Positions 7,937-16,400 of a DNA stretch of 64,000 bases are shown here, in pieces. Origin of the DNA: Bog-756 sp963738545. GTDB taxonomy: Bacteria > Actinomycetota > Acidimicrobiia > Acidimicrobiales > RAAP-2. The notes below the pieces were generated by a model. It did no database searches and had not been told where the DNA came from. It worked only from the letters and a program-made list of their open reading frames with translations. The DNA is taken from assembly GCA_963738545.1 (NCBI GenBank), contig CAVTXA010000003.1:62001-126000 (forward strand), written 5' to 3'. The translations under genes and the position numbers were made by a program. The first letter of the stretch is position 1. The number at the start of each line of letters is the position of its first letter.

Positions 7937-10480
7937 TCATTCCATCGGGCGGGCGGAGATGGTCCCCGGATCTCGACCGGCCAGCACCCAGCCGACGAGG
8001 GTGGCGACGACGGGCATGGCGATCACGATCAGGAGCAGGTTGCTCCACGGGATGTGGTCGATGATGTCCGACAGTCCTCCTTCGAGCGCATTCGAGCGGA
8101 ACCATCCGAGGAGCCCGACATAGGCGGCCACAGCCCCGAGGAGCGCGCCCAGAACGGCCAGGCCGCCCGCGGTGGCCGCCGTCAGGGTGCGTCGGGTGCG
8201 GGAACTGGCTCCGGTGGCCGTCAACGTACGCAGGTCGCCGGCCGTCTCGCTACGGATGAGGCCGATGCTCATGGCCAGGATGCCCAGCGCGAGCGCGATG
8301 GCGAACACGGTCGCCCAGTTGACGATCTCGTGCGACGTCGGGGCGTCATTCTTCGACTCGACCGTCAGGTTGTTCGTGGCCGCCAGGGCCTGGGCATTGG
8401 TGACCTGGGCGGAGGTGACGGGGCCGCTCGTCTGGATGATCCAGCCGTCGAGGCTGCTCTGGGCGGCGAGGTGCAACCGGCGCAGCGCACCCTCGGTGAT
8501 CACCGTGTTCGGCGCGTCCGTTCCCGTCGGCAGCCGGCTTTCGTCCAGGACCACGGGGTGGGCGATGCAGCTACCGGGTGAACAGGTGTTCGTGATTCCC
8601 GGTCCGGCACCCCCGGGACCGAACGGTTGACCGCCGCCCTTGCCGCCGCCTCCGTAGGTCAGCTGCACCGCGGAGCCCGACAGACCGGGGCGCGAGCTGA
8701 GGACGTCGACATCGGAAGGAATGGACGTGGGATCGATCCCGTAGGCCCGGAGCAGAGCAGGCGTGCCTACGTAGATCTGCCCGTTCCACTGCCGGCCCGA
8801 GGCGCTCGGGTTCTGCAGACCGACCGACGGGGCTGGGTTGTCGAGTTCCACCACATGCGTGGCGCCGACGGCGGACGCCATGGCATGGACACTGGCCAGC
8901 TGCGTCGCCAGGTTCTGCGCCGTCGGCGCGCTGGTCTCGGGGTTGTTGCCGTTCTGGCCGTTGGGGCTCCAGACGGCGAGTTGGTTCGACGCCAGGTTCG
9001 GTCCGACGTAGTCGTAGACGTTGCTGTAGCGGGCGACGGCCACGGAACAGATGACCACGGCGATGAGGACTCCGACGCTGATGGCGGAGAGGGCCGAACC
9101 AGACCGGGCCCGGTAGCGCGACAGGTCACGCAGGGACAGGCGGATGGCGATCGGTGACCGTCGCCCGAGGCGGGCCAGCAGCGCCAGGAAGAAAGGGGCC
9201 ATGAGGATGATCCCGGCCACCAGGGCGACGAACCCGGGGATGAGCCAGATGACGGCACGGTCTGCGCCCGAGAGGGAAAACATGACGAACCCGATGACGA
9301 GCGCGACCAGGCCGGGGATGAAGGAGCGGTGGATCTGGCGCGGTGGTGCGGGTCGTCCGGCCAGGGCACTGACGACCGGGACGCGGGTGATGGCCCGGGC
9401 GGGGTGCCCGGCGGCCGTAAAGGTGGCGACGACGGCCAGCACCATGGCCACCCCGATCACCGCCCAGGGCAGGGCGAACACGGGGATCAGATGGTGTGCG
9501 CTTTGCTCGTTGTGCGGGCGGTAGGCCAACCACGCCACCAGTCCCACGGCGAAGCCTCCCAGGGCACCCGCCGCACCCACGATGACGCCGTTGGCCCGCA
9601 GGACGAGCCGGACGTGCCGGTCCGTCGCCCCCATGGACTGGAGCATCCCGAGCGCCCGGAGGCGACGCTGGGCCAGTACCGTGAACCCGCCGACCGAGAC
9701 CAGGGCGATCAACAGCATGCCGATGGTGGCCAACGCCAACACGATGGTCTCGGGGTTGATCGTGTTGTTGTTGCTGAGCATGCCCGGCGTCGAGACGTTC
9801 GGACCGATACGTCCGGGGTCGACGCCGGGTGCGTCGAACAGGACATCCACCTGGGTCGGGTTGGTCACCTGGCCGGGAGGGACCAGAGCGAACTCGTCGA
9901 GCAGGCTCTGGGGGTTCTGCACGATACCGACCACCGTGGTGCCGCTGTGGCCCCAGCGATCGCCCACCCTCAGGCCGAGTTCCGATGCCAGCGCGGGGGT
10001 CAGGGCCACCTGGTGGGCCCCGGTGGGGTACCGCCCGGAGAGCAGCTGGAGCATCGGACCGCCATAGGGGCCGTGGGGGTCCTGGGAGCGCAGTTGGTAG
10101 GTCTGGGTGCTGCCGGGGATGTTGAACGTCTCGTTCTCGATGACCTGGACCGTCCCAAAACGGTGCTCGAGGGCGGCGATCTGAGCGGTCATGGAGGCCA
10201 GCCGGAGCGGCTGCTTCGCCGAGCTCGTGAAGGTGGCCAGGTCACCGGCCGAGCCGTAGCCGGCCGTGGCCGGCGGGGGTGTGTTGGTGGCGACGGTCGC
10301 CCCCACCACCACGGCGGCCACGGCCGCGACGATGAGGAGGAGGATGAGCAGTTGTTGTCGCCACTCGCGCCGGAAGAGGCGCCAGGCCCAGCGCATCATG
10401 GCCCGGCGGGCGGCCATCCCCCCTGTGGTCGACTCGGCTCCAGGTCCCGTTCTCGATCGCTCGAGGACGTCCACCGTCAT
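7937..10480 (-). CDS. ABC transporter permease, FtsX/MacB type
   Basis: An 847-residue permease. Helix 1 is near residues 28-50, followed by a large extracytoplasmic domain, then FtsX-type helices with the signature stretch LRALGMLQSMGATDRHVRLV (about 280-300). A second extracytoplasmic domain (about 480-700) and a second FtsX-type block at the C-terminus (LTATGASSRTRRTL) complete the duplicated layout. Transporters of this class move lipoproteins, peptides or antibiotics, or work as mechanotransmitters; the substrate is not evident. The ATG overlaps the stop of the ATPase gene (ATGA), so the start is well supported. It is the third gene of the padR-ATPase-permease operon. Confidence 0.88.
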   Translation of the reverse strand: MTVDVLERSRTGPGAESTTGGMAARRAMMRWAWRLFRREWRQQLLILLLIVAAVAAVVVGATVATNTPPPATAGYGSAGDLATFTSSAKQPLRLASMTAQIAALEHRFGTVQVIENETFNIPGSTQTYQLRSQDPHGPYGGPMLQLLSGRYPTGAHQVALTPALASELGLRVGDRWGHSGTTVVGIVQNPQSLLDEFALVPPGQVTNPTQVDVLFDAPGVDPGRIGPNVSTPGMLSNNNTINPETIVLALATIGMLLIALVSVGGFTVLAQRRLRALGMLQSMGATDRHVRLVLRANGVIVGAAGALGGFAVGLVAWLAYRPHNEQSAHHLIPVFALPWAVIGVAMVLAVVATFTAAGHPARAITRVPVVSALAGRPAPPRQIHRSFIPGLVALVIGFVMFSLSGADRAVIWLIPGFVALVAGIILMAPFFLALLARLGRRSPIAIRLSLRDLSRYRARSGSALSAISVGVLIAVVICSVAVARYSNVYDYVGPNLASNQLAVWSPNGQNGNNPETSAPTAQNLATQLASVHAMASAVGATHVVELDNPAPSVGLQNPSASGRQWNGQIYVGTPALLRAYGIDPTSIPSDVDVLSSRPGLSGSAVQLTYGGGGKGGGQPFGPGGAGPGITNTCSPGSCIAHPVVLDESRLPTGTDAPNTVITEGALRRLHLAAQSSLDGWIIQTSGPVTSAQVTNAQALAATNNLTVESKNDAPTSHEIVNWATVFAIALALGILAMSIGLIRSETAGDLRTLTATGASSRTRRTLTAATAGGLAVLGALLGAVAAYVGLLGWFRSNALEGGLSDIIDHIPWSNLLLIVIAMPVVATLVGWVLAGRDPGTISARPME

Positions 10481-11199
10481 CGGTTCGGGTGATGGGCCAG
10501 GACCGCTTCGGGGGTCTCGAGCGGCAGGGTCTGGTCGACGATCCGGCCGTCGCGAAGGAAGATCACGCGGTCGGCCCACGACGCCAGCTGGGCGTCGTGG
10601 GTGACCACGACGGCCGCCATGCCGCGGCGACAGGCGGCCAGGATCAGGCGCATGACTGCCTCGGCGTTGGTTGAGTCGAGCGCGCCGGAGGGCTCGTCGG
10701 CCAGGAGCAGCTGCCGCTGTCCGACCACGGCACGGGCGATGGCCACCCGCTGGCGCTCACCTCCCGACAGTTGGTCCGGGTAGTGCGAGGCGCGGTCCTT
10801 CAGCCCGAAGTCGTCGAGGGATGCCAACGCGGCCGACTGGGCCTTGCGGGCCGAGATGCCGTCGAGCTCGAGGGGTAGCGACACGTTCTCGACCGCACTG
10901 AGCCCGGCGAGCAGGTTGTAGTCCTGGAAGACGTAGCCGATGGACCGGCGGCGCAGCTGTGCCTTGCCGTTGCGCGACATCGAGGAGAGCGCTCGATCGC
11001 CCACGTACACCTCCCCGCTGGTGGGGTCCTCCAGGCTGCCGGCGATGGTCAACAGTGTGCTCTTGCCTGAGCCACTGGCCCCCATCACGGCCACCAGGGA
11101 TCCGGCCTCGACCGAGAGATCGACACGCTGGAGGGCGTGCACCTCGGCCGCACCCTCGCCGTAGACCTTGGAAATGTCACGTAGTTCGAGGCAGCTCAT
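10477..11199 (-). CDS. ABC transporter ATP-binding protein (LolD/MacB class)
   Basis: A 240-residue ATPase with every nucleotide-binding motif: Walker A GASGSGKST, Q-loop FQDYNLL, signature LSGGERQRVAIARA, Walker B LLLADEPSGALD and switch His in VVVTHD. The GALD D-loop and sequence style are those of the exporters that pair with FtsX-like permeases, and the permease follows directly. The ATG at 11199 overlaps the TGA of padR; an upstream open stretch in the same frame is only the shadow of padR. Confidence 0.93.
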   Translation of the reverse strand: MSCLELRDISKVYGEGAAEVHALQRVDLSVEAGSLVAVMGASGSGKSTLLTIAGSLEDPTSGEVYVGDRALSSMSRNGKAQLRRRSIGYVFQDYNLLAGLSAVENVSLPLELDGISARKAQSAALASLDDFGLKDRASHYPDQLSGGERQRVAIARAVVGQRQLLLADEPSGALDSTNAEAVMRLILAACRRGMAAVVVTHDAQLASWADRVIFLRDGRIVDQTLPLETPEAVLAHHPNR

Positions 11200-11783
11200 T
11201 CGGGGGCTCCTACCTTGCGCCGAGCTTTCGGGAGAGGGAACGACTGCGGTGAGGGCGCATCGATGCCCGCGGCCGCCCGCTTCAGACGGCCGTCGGCCAT
11301 ATCCAGCCACCGGATCAGCGAGTCGAGGCGGAAGAGTTCGGCGTCGACCACCAGCGCAAATTGGAGGTCGAACCTGGACTCGTCCTCTTTCAGCCGAGTC
11401 CACTGTTGCATGAGTTCGACGAGGTAGCGCCGGTGCACCTGCACCAGGTCATGGACGTCGACACCCGGTAACTCGAACGCCACCAAGACCTTGATGACGA
11501 GTTCATCCCGTGGCGGTGATGAGAAGTCGGGCGGCGTGCGCAGCCACTTGGTCAGCTCCGCCTCACCGTCCTCGGTGATATGGAATCCCTTTTGCGGTCC
11601 TTCGTCGACGGCGTCCTCGGACTCGACAAGACCGTCTCGCTCGAGGCGCTGGAGCGTCGTGTACACCTGCCCCACGTTGAGGGGCCACACCTCACCGGTC
11701 CGGGCCTCGAACTCCTGGCGCAGTTGGAGGCCGTACTTCGGCCCTTCACTCAGAAGCGCCAACATGGCATGACGGACACTCAT
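11196..11783 (-). CDS. PadR-family transcriptional regulator
   Basis: A 195-residue protein with the PadR N-terminal winged helix (about 1-85: MLALLSEGPKYGLQL, then LNVGQVYTTLQRLERDGLVE) and a C-terminal helical dimerization domain (about 95-180). PadR proteins usually repress the operon they lead, often a drug-efflux pump, and release it when a ligand binds the dimer interface. It is the first gene of an overlapping three-gene operon with an ABC exporter, and a perfect palindrome lies 21-33 bases upstream of its start, so autoregulation is likely. Confidence 0.92.
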   Translation of the reverse strand: MSVRHAMLALLSEGPKYGLQLRQEFEARTGEVWPLNVGQVYTTLQRLERDGLVESEDAVDEGPQKGFHITEDGEAELTKWLRTPPDFSSPPRDELVIKVLVAFELPGVDVHDLVQVHRRYLVELMQQWTRLKEDESRFDLQFALVVDAELFRLDSLIRWLDMADGRLKRAAAGIDAPSPQSFPLPKARRKVGAPE

Positions 11784-12121
11784 CGACCGGACCCATCCGT
11801 TAGCATACTGAGTATGTTACTCGACGGGCGTCCGGGTGTCCAGCCCCAAGGGTTGGGAACCGTGTACTACTGCGGTGGGGTTGCGGGCGTCACCGGGATT
11901 CGTACGGCTCCGACTACGGGCGAGCTACGCCTCGGTGAAAAGCAGGATGGGCACGTCTGCTGGACCTTGGCGTCAGCGTCGGTGACGTCGCTGCTGTTTG
12001 GCTTGGTTCGATAGCGATACGGGTGGGGATCTGCGTCGTCGAGGTGCCGGCGAATCAGGTCAGCGCGGCCAGGTACGTCCCGGCCGACACGAACGTGGGC
12101 GGGCGACCGTGGGCGTCGGCT
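11784..12121. other. 338-base gene-free stretch between padR and purK
   Basis: Besides the padR operator near its left end I find no supported gene. A 66-codon plus-strand frame (about 11815-12014) has no promoter, ribosome site or recognisable product. No tRNA, repeat or integrase remnant was seen. The base composition falls toward that of the purEK block. Confidence 0.5.
11802..11818. promoter_or_regulatory. Probable PadR operator overlapping the operon promoter
   Basis: A perfect 13-base palindrome CATACTGAGTATG (11804-11816) lies within a nearly symmetric, AT-rich longer site. PadR operators are often of the ATAC-N-GTAT kind. Read on the minus strand, a TATGCT that could serve as -10 overlaps its end, so a bound repressor would block RNA polymerase. 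Confidence 0.6.
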
Positions 12122-13249
12122 TCATCCGACACTCCCCGGGCTCAGATCCGGCCGCGCCCGCGATCCTGCCGCCGGCCCGACGACCCTGTTGAAATGTCCC
12201 ATCTTCCGGCCCGGCCTTATGTCAGTCTTCCCGTAGAGGTGCAGGCTGATATCGGGCGCGCCCAGAAGCTCGTGTGCCGTGACAACTTCATCGCCGATCA
12301 GGTTCGTCATGACAACATCGGAGTGCCTTACCCCGCTACCGAGCGGATACCCGACAATCGCCCGAATGTGTTGTTCAAACTGATCGACGATGCAGCCATC
12401 CTGGGTCCAATGTCCTGAATTGTGCACCCTCGGTGCGATCTCGTTGATGAGCACCTCATCCTCATCCGTTATGAAGGTCTCGATCCCCATCACTCCCACG
12501 TAGTCCAAGGCGTCCACGATGTCGCCAGCAATGGTCTTCGCCTTTTCACACAAGACGCCTGACGCGTGTTGGGCGGGTACCGTGGTCGTGCGTAGGATCC
12601 CGTCCCGGTGAAGGTTCTCCCCTGGATCGAAACAGACGATTTCTCCCAAGCGAGACCGTGCCGCGATGACGGAGACCTCACAGCGGAATTCAACGAACCC
12701 CTCCAGGATGCACGGAGCATCCCCAAGGGACCTCCAGGCGTCTCGGGCGTTCTCGGGGTCGGTGAGCCGAACCTGTCCCTTTCCGTCGTAGCCAAAAGAC
12801 CGGGTCTTCAACATCGACGGCGCTCCAATGCGCGCCGCAGCCGCCTGGAGATCGTCCTCCGTTTCGACGTTGGCATACGGTGCCGTAGCCAAGCCAAGAT
12901 CCGAAATGAAACGCTTCTCGGTGAGCCGATCCTGGCTGGTAGCGAGAGCATTGAGCCGAGGGAGCACCTCGCAATGGGTCTCTAGTCCGTCGAGAAGATG
13001 GGACGGGATGTTTTCGAACTCATAGGTGAGGACATCGACCGTATCGGCAAAGGCCAGCAACGCCGCAGTATCGCCGTAATCAGCCTGGGTGGTTCGGCTG
13101 GCTACTTGACCGGCAATGGGGAAAGGCTCCGGGGAGAACACGTGGGTGCTGAGACCCAACTGCGAGGCCGAAATCGCCAGCATTCTGCCTAGCTGCCCCC
13201 CACCGAGTATGCCCACTGCTGTCGCCCCCCGCAGTTGCGGGCTACTCAT
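12122..13249 (-). CDS. purK: N5-carboxyaminoimidazole ribonucleotide synthase
   Basis: ATP-grasp enzyme that converts AIR, bicarbonate and ATP to N5-CAIR in de novo purine synthesis. It has 375 residues. The N-terminal fold has VGILGGGQLGRML (about 12-24) and YEFENIP. The ATP-grasp core has the KTRSFGYDGKGQ loop, the acidic VEFRCEVSVIAAR strand and the late metal site INEIAPRVHNSGHWT. The family C-terminal HLYGKTDIRPGRKMGHFN is present, followed by a short unconserved tail. The ATG at 13249 overlaps the end of purE by eight bases. Wobble positions are much less GC-biased than in the flanking respiratory genes. Confidence 0.95.
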   Translation of the reverse strand: MSSPQLRGATAVGILGGGQLGRMLAISASQLGLSTHVFSPEPFPIAGQVASRTTQADYGDTAALLAFADTVDVLTYEFENIPSHLLDGLETHCEVLPRLNALATSQDRLTEKRFISDLGLATAPYANVETEDDLQAAAARIGAPSMLKTRSFGYDGKGQVRLTDPENARDAWRSLGDAPCILEGFVEFRCEVSVIAARSRLGEIVCFDPGENLHRDGILRTTTVPAQHASGVLCEKAKTIAGDIVDALDYVGVMGIETFITDEDEVLINEIAPRVHNSGHWTQDGCIVDQFEQHIRAIVGYPLGSGVRHSDVVMTNLIGDEVVTAHELLGAPDISLHLYGKTDIRPGRKMGHFNRVVGPAAGSRARPDLSPGSVG

Positions 13250-13733
13250 CGATAGGATCTTCAGCCACAGCGTCCGACTGAGCCGCCCGCCACTGATCCA
13301 ACCTGGCGGCCACGGCCACGTCCTCAATGGCCAAGATGGAAGCAGCCATGAGGCCGGCGTTAGCAGCACCCGCCGCCCCTATCGCCATGGTGCCGACTGG
13401 AATACCCTTCGGCATCTGAACAATCGAATACAGGCTGTCGAGTCCGTTGAGCGCTCTCGATTGGATGGGCACTCCCAACACGGGGAGTCGCGTGTTGGCG
13501 GCCATCATGCCGGGTAGATGAGCAGCACCTCCCGCTCCGGCAACAATGACCTGTAGCCCTCGCCCTACCGCACTCATTCCGTACGACCTGAGACGCTCCG
13601 GGGTGCGGTGAGCAGAGACAATCTTCGTTTCGTAGGAGATAGCCAGTTCATCAAGCACAGCTGCTGTGTATTTCATTGTCGCCCAGTCCGACTGGCTGCC
13701 CATCACGATACCAACAGCTACTTCATGCATCAT
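13242..13733 (-). CDS. purE: N5-carboxyaminoimidazole ribonucleotide mutase
   Basis: Moves the carboxyl group of N5-CAIR to form CAIR, the step after PurK. It has 163 residues with class I PurE motifs: GIVMGSQSDWATM (about 8-20), SAHRTPERL (active-site His region), AGAGGAAHLPGM and GVPIQSRALNGLDSLYSIVQMPKGIPVGT. Two ATGs in a row (13733 and 13730) could start it. The AAGGA five bases upstream is one of the clearer Shine-Dalgarno sites in the window, in contrast with the leaderless neighbours. It is co-transcribed with purK. Confidence 0.95.
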   Translation of the reverse strand: MMHEVAVGIVMGSQSDWATMKYTAAVLDELAISYETKIVSAHRTPERLRSYGMSAVGRGLQVIVAGAGGAAHLPGMMAANTRLPVLGVPIQSRALNGLDSLYSIVQMPKGIPVGTMAIGAAGAANAGLMAASILAIEDVAVAARLDQWRAAQSDAVAEDPIDE

Positions 13734-13830
13734 CTGAATCCTTCGAGTGGGTGAGCTTCGTTCCAAGTAGACCGTAGGATGCGCTGGCCGGAATCGTAGA
13801 TGGTTTCCGGAACGGTCGAGATCCCGGCCT

Positions 13831-13858
13831 TCTCCGCACTCCCGTGGCGAGGCGGAGA
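13831..13858 (-). terminator. Possible terminator of the ctaE-qcrCAB operon
   Basis: TCTCCGC (13831-13837) and GCGGAGA (13852-13858) form a 7-bp stem with a 14-base loop about 95 bases past the qcrB stop. There is no U tract, so this is tentative. Otherwise the 217 bases between purE and qcrB look empty. Confidence 0.3.
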
Positions 13859-13950
13859 GGCGGCTGGAGCGCACTGCACTGTGGCCTCCGGAGTCGGTAG
13901 CCCGTGGTACCGAGACCCGCGAGACCGGGCCGGCGACGCCGTCGGAACGA

Positions 13951-15447
13951 TCAGCGCATGACCCGGCGCACACCCTCACCGGTGGCCAGTTCCGGGGGAA
14001 CCAGGTCGATGAAGGTGGGCACGGGAACGGCCTCGAGCTCCTCGACCCCATCACCCGGCCGAGGCTCGGACTCGACGGTGGTGTACTCACCGCTGGCCGA
14101 CCGGGAGACCACCAGGGCCCGCTTGCGCTTGCCGATACCCTCGGCGGCCCGCATCTCGTTGCAGATCTTCACGGTCAGGAAGTAGGCGATGATCGGCGCG
14201 ATCACCACGGCGAACCGGAAGAACCACAGGACCGACTTGAGCGGCAGGTCGAAGAAGTTGGCCATGACGTCGGTGGACGAGGCGAAGAAGGTCATGCCCA
14301 GCAGCGTCAGCATGGCCGCCCCGGCGCCGGTGCGCATGGGACGGTCCCGGGGCCGGTCCAAGAGGTTGTGGTACGCCAGATCCTTGGTGTGTCTCGACTC
14401 GATGAAGGGCCAGATCAACAAGATATTGAAGATGAGACCGGGGAAGATGACCGCAGGGAGGAAGACCTCGAGGGGGATGGTGTGCCCCCAGCCCACCCAC
14501 TCCCAACTGGGCATGATGCGCAGCGCGCCGTCGAGCCAGCCCATGTACCAGTCCGGCTGCACGGCATAGGAGATCTGGTACGGCTCGTACTGGCCGAACT
14601 GCCAGATGGGGTTGATCTGGGCGAAGCCGCCCAGGAGGAAGATCACGGCGGTGGTCATGAACAAGAAGCCGGTGGTCTTGGCCATGAAGGTGGGGAACAT
14701 GGGTGATCCCACCACGTTGTGCTCGGTCTTCCCCTTGCCCTTGAACTGGGTGTGCTTCTGTTTGACCAGCAGGCCCAGGTGGGCACTCAACAACCCGATG
14801 AGGATGAGCGGCACGATCAGGACGTGGAGGATGTAGAACCGCTCGAGGATCACCCCGTTCCCGGGATAGTTGCCACCGAAGACGAAGAAAGCCAGATAGC
14901 TGCCGACCAGTGGAATCGATTCGATGATCGAGTAGGCGATGCGGATACCCGTGCCCGAGACCAGGTCGTCGGGGAGCGAGTAGCCGAGGAAGCCGTTGAC
15001 GATGCCCAGGATGAGCATGGTCACGCCCACGATCCAGTTGAACTCCCGGGGCTTGCGGAAGGCACCGGTGAAGAACACCCGGGCCATGTGGACGGCGATG
15101 GAGCCGAGGAAGATGTCGGCGGCCCAGTGGTGGGCCTGTCGCATGAGGAGGCCCGAGCGGACGTCGAAGGAGAGACCCACCGACGAGGCGTAGGCCTCGG
15201 ACACCCGCTGGCCCCGGAGGGGGATGTAGGAGCCGTGGTAGACGATCTCGTGGCCCGAGGGCACGTAGTACAGGGAGAGGAACACCCCGGTGGCCAGCAG
15301 CACCACGAAGGAGTAGAGGGCGATCTCCCCCAGCATGAACGACCAGTGGTCGGGGAAGATCTTGTCGAGGAAGGTGCGGCCGCCCTTGGCCACGCCCAGA
15401 CGGTCGTCGACCCACTTGAGCGAGCGGTCGATGGTCTTGTCGATCAT
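13951..15447 (-). CDS. qcrB: Cytochrome bc1 complex cytochrome b subunit
   Basis: Diheme cytochrome b of the menaquinol:cytochrome c oxidoreductase. It has 498 residues. Heme b ligands appear as His106/His107 and His120 in one helix and His208 and His223 in another. The quinol-site motif is PDWY (298-301), the actinobacterial form of PEWY. After the eight-helix core comes the extra C-terminal membrane part (about 320-440) typical of actinobacteria, then a charged tail. The ATG overlaps the qcrA stop (ATGA). It is the last gene of ctaE-qcrC-qcrA-qcrB. Confidence 0.96.
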   Translation of the reverse strand: MIDKTIDRSLKWVDDRLGVAKGGRTFLDKIFPDHWSFMLGEIALYSFVVLLATGVFLSLYYVPSGHEIVYHGSYIPLRGQRVSEAYASSVGLSFDVRSGLLMRQAHHWAADIFLGSIAVHMARVFFTGAFRKPREFNWIVGVTMLILGIVNGFLGYSLPDDLVSGTGIRIAYSIIESIPLVGSYLAFFVFGGNYPGNGVILERFYILHVLIVPLILIGLLSAHLGLLVKQKHTQFKGKGKTEHNVVGSPMFPTFMAKTTGFLFMTTAVIFLLGGFAQINPIWQFGQYEPYQISYAVQPDWYMGWLDGALRIMPSWEWVGWGHTIPLEVFLPAVIFPGLIFNILLIWPFIESRHTKDLAYHNLLDRPRDRPMRTGAGAAMLTLLGMTFFASSTDVMANFFDLPLKSVLWFFRFAVVIAPIIAYFLTVKICNEMRAAEGIGKRKRALVVSRSASGEYTTVESEPRPGDGVEELEAVPVPTFIDLVPPELATGEGVRRVMR

Positions 15448-16400
15448 GGCCGCTCCCAGAATCCGGGCCCTACCGCCTGGTCGAAGGTGCCGTTGGCTCT
15501 CAGGTACCCGGCGTCATCGACCGTGATCGGCAGTTGGGGCAGCGGGCGGGGGGCGGGGCCGAACTCGGGCACGGCTCCGGCCAGCACGTTGAAGATGGAC
15601 TGGTGGCAGGGGCAGACCAGCTGCTGGGTCTGCTCTTGGTACAGACCCACCGGGCAGCCCAGGTGTGTGCACATCTTGGAGTAGGCCACGTAGCCGGCCA
15701 CGCCCCAGCTGGTCTTGCCCGGAGGGGCCAACGGCTGGAGCTGCTCCGAGAGGCGGATGAGGATGACCTGGTCGGGGGAGGACCCGGCGAAGCCCCGGGG
15801 GAAGACGGTCAGTACCCCACCCACGTCGAGGTCGCCGACCGTCACGGTCCGGCCGTCCACGGTGACCAGTTGACTCCCCTTCCTCCAGTTGGTGGTGAAC
15901 AGCGAGTCGGCCGTCGGCCCCGTGTCGACCTCGGCCTTGGCCGGCTTGGGCCCGAGCGACCGCAGGAGCGGGAAGAGGAGCACGATGCCCATGGCCGCAG
16001 ACCCCAGGGCGAACAGGCCGCCGAGCAGCTTCCGCCGCTTGACCACCATGCCACCGCGCTGGGTGATGGCCGCCGTCATGGCCTCGCGCTCTGCATCGGT
16101 GGAGTGGAAGTCGTGACGCTCCTCCACGAAGGGCCCCTGGGGCATCAGGTACTTGCCCCACGCCGTCACCCCGAAGCCGAGGGCCAGCAGGCCCACCCCG
16201 AGGGTGATGGCCTCCCACTGGGTGTTGGCCGCCACCCAGTAGGCCACCCCGAACCCGATGAAGCCGAGGAAGCCGACCACAAGGGCCACGGCCGCCACGG
16301 CCTGAGCCGCCTCGGGCCGCTTGGCGTAGGGCTGGAGGTGGGGGTCGTCCAGGGCGGCCGGGGGCAGCGGCCCTTCGAGACGGGGGGACTCGTCGCTCAC
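15444..16400 (-). CDS. qcrA: Cytochrome bc1 complex Rieske iron-sulfur subunit
   Basis: Carries electrons from menaquinol to the diheme cytochrome c. It has 318 residues. Three hydrophobic helices at the N-terminus (about 36-58, 66-82, 127-147), not one, is the actinobacterial arrangement. The [2Fe-2S] ligands are in CTHLGC (Cys244, His246, disulfide Cys249) and CPCHQS (Cys263, disulfide Cys265, His266). A Lys-Arg-Arg-Lys stretch precedes the third helix, as expected for Tat-dependent placement of this domain. The GTG start overlaps the qcrC stop (GTGA). Confidence 0.96.
   Translation of the reverse strand: MSDESPRLEGPLPPAALDDPHLQPYAKRPEAAQAVAAVALVVGFLGFIGFGVAYWVAANTQWEAITLGVGLLALGFGVTAWGKYLMPQGPFVEERHDFHSTDAEREAMTAAITQRGGMVVKRRKLLGGLFALGSAAMGIVLLFPLLRSLGPKPAKAEVDTGPTADSLFTTNWRKGSQLVTVDGRTVTVGDLDVGGVLTVFPRGFAGSSPDQVILIRLSEQLQPLAPPGKTSWGVAGYVAYSKMCTHLGCPVGLYQEQTQQLVCPCHQSIFNVLAGAVPEFGPAPRPLPQLPITVDDAGYLRANGTFDQAVGPGFWERP

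Noticed and set aside
11815..12014. 66-codon plus-strand frame between padR and purK
   Set aside because: No ribosome site, promoter or recognisable product; it overlaps the padR operator and looks like chance in a lower-GC gap.
12023..12418. 131-codon plus-strand frame
   Set aside because: Most of it is antisense to the well-supported purK C-terminus.
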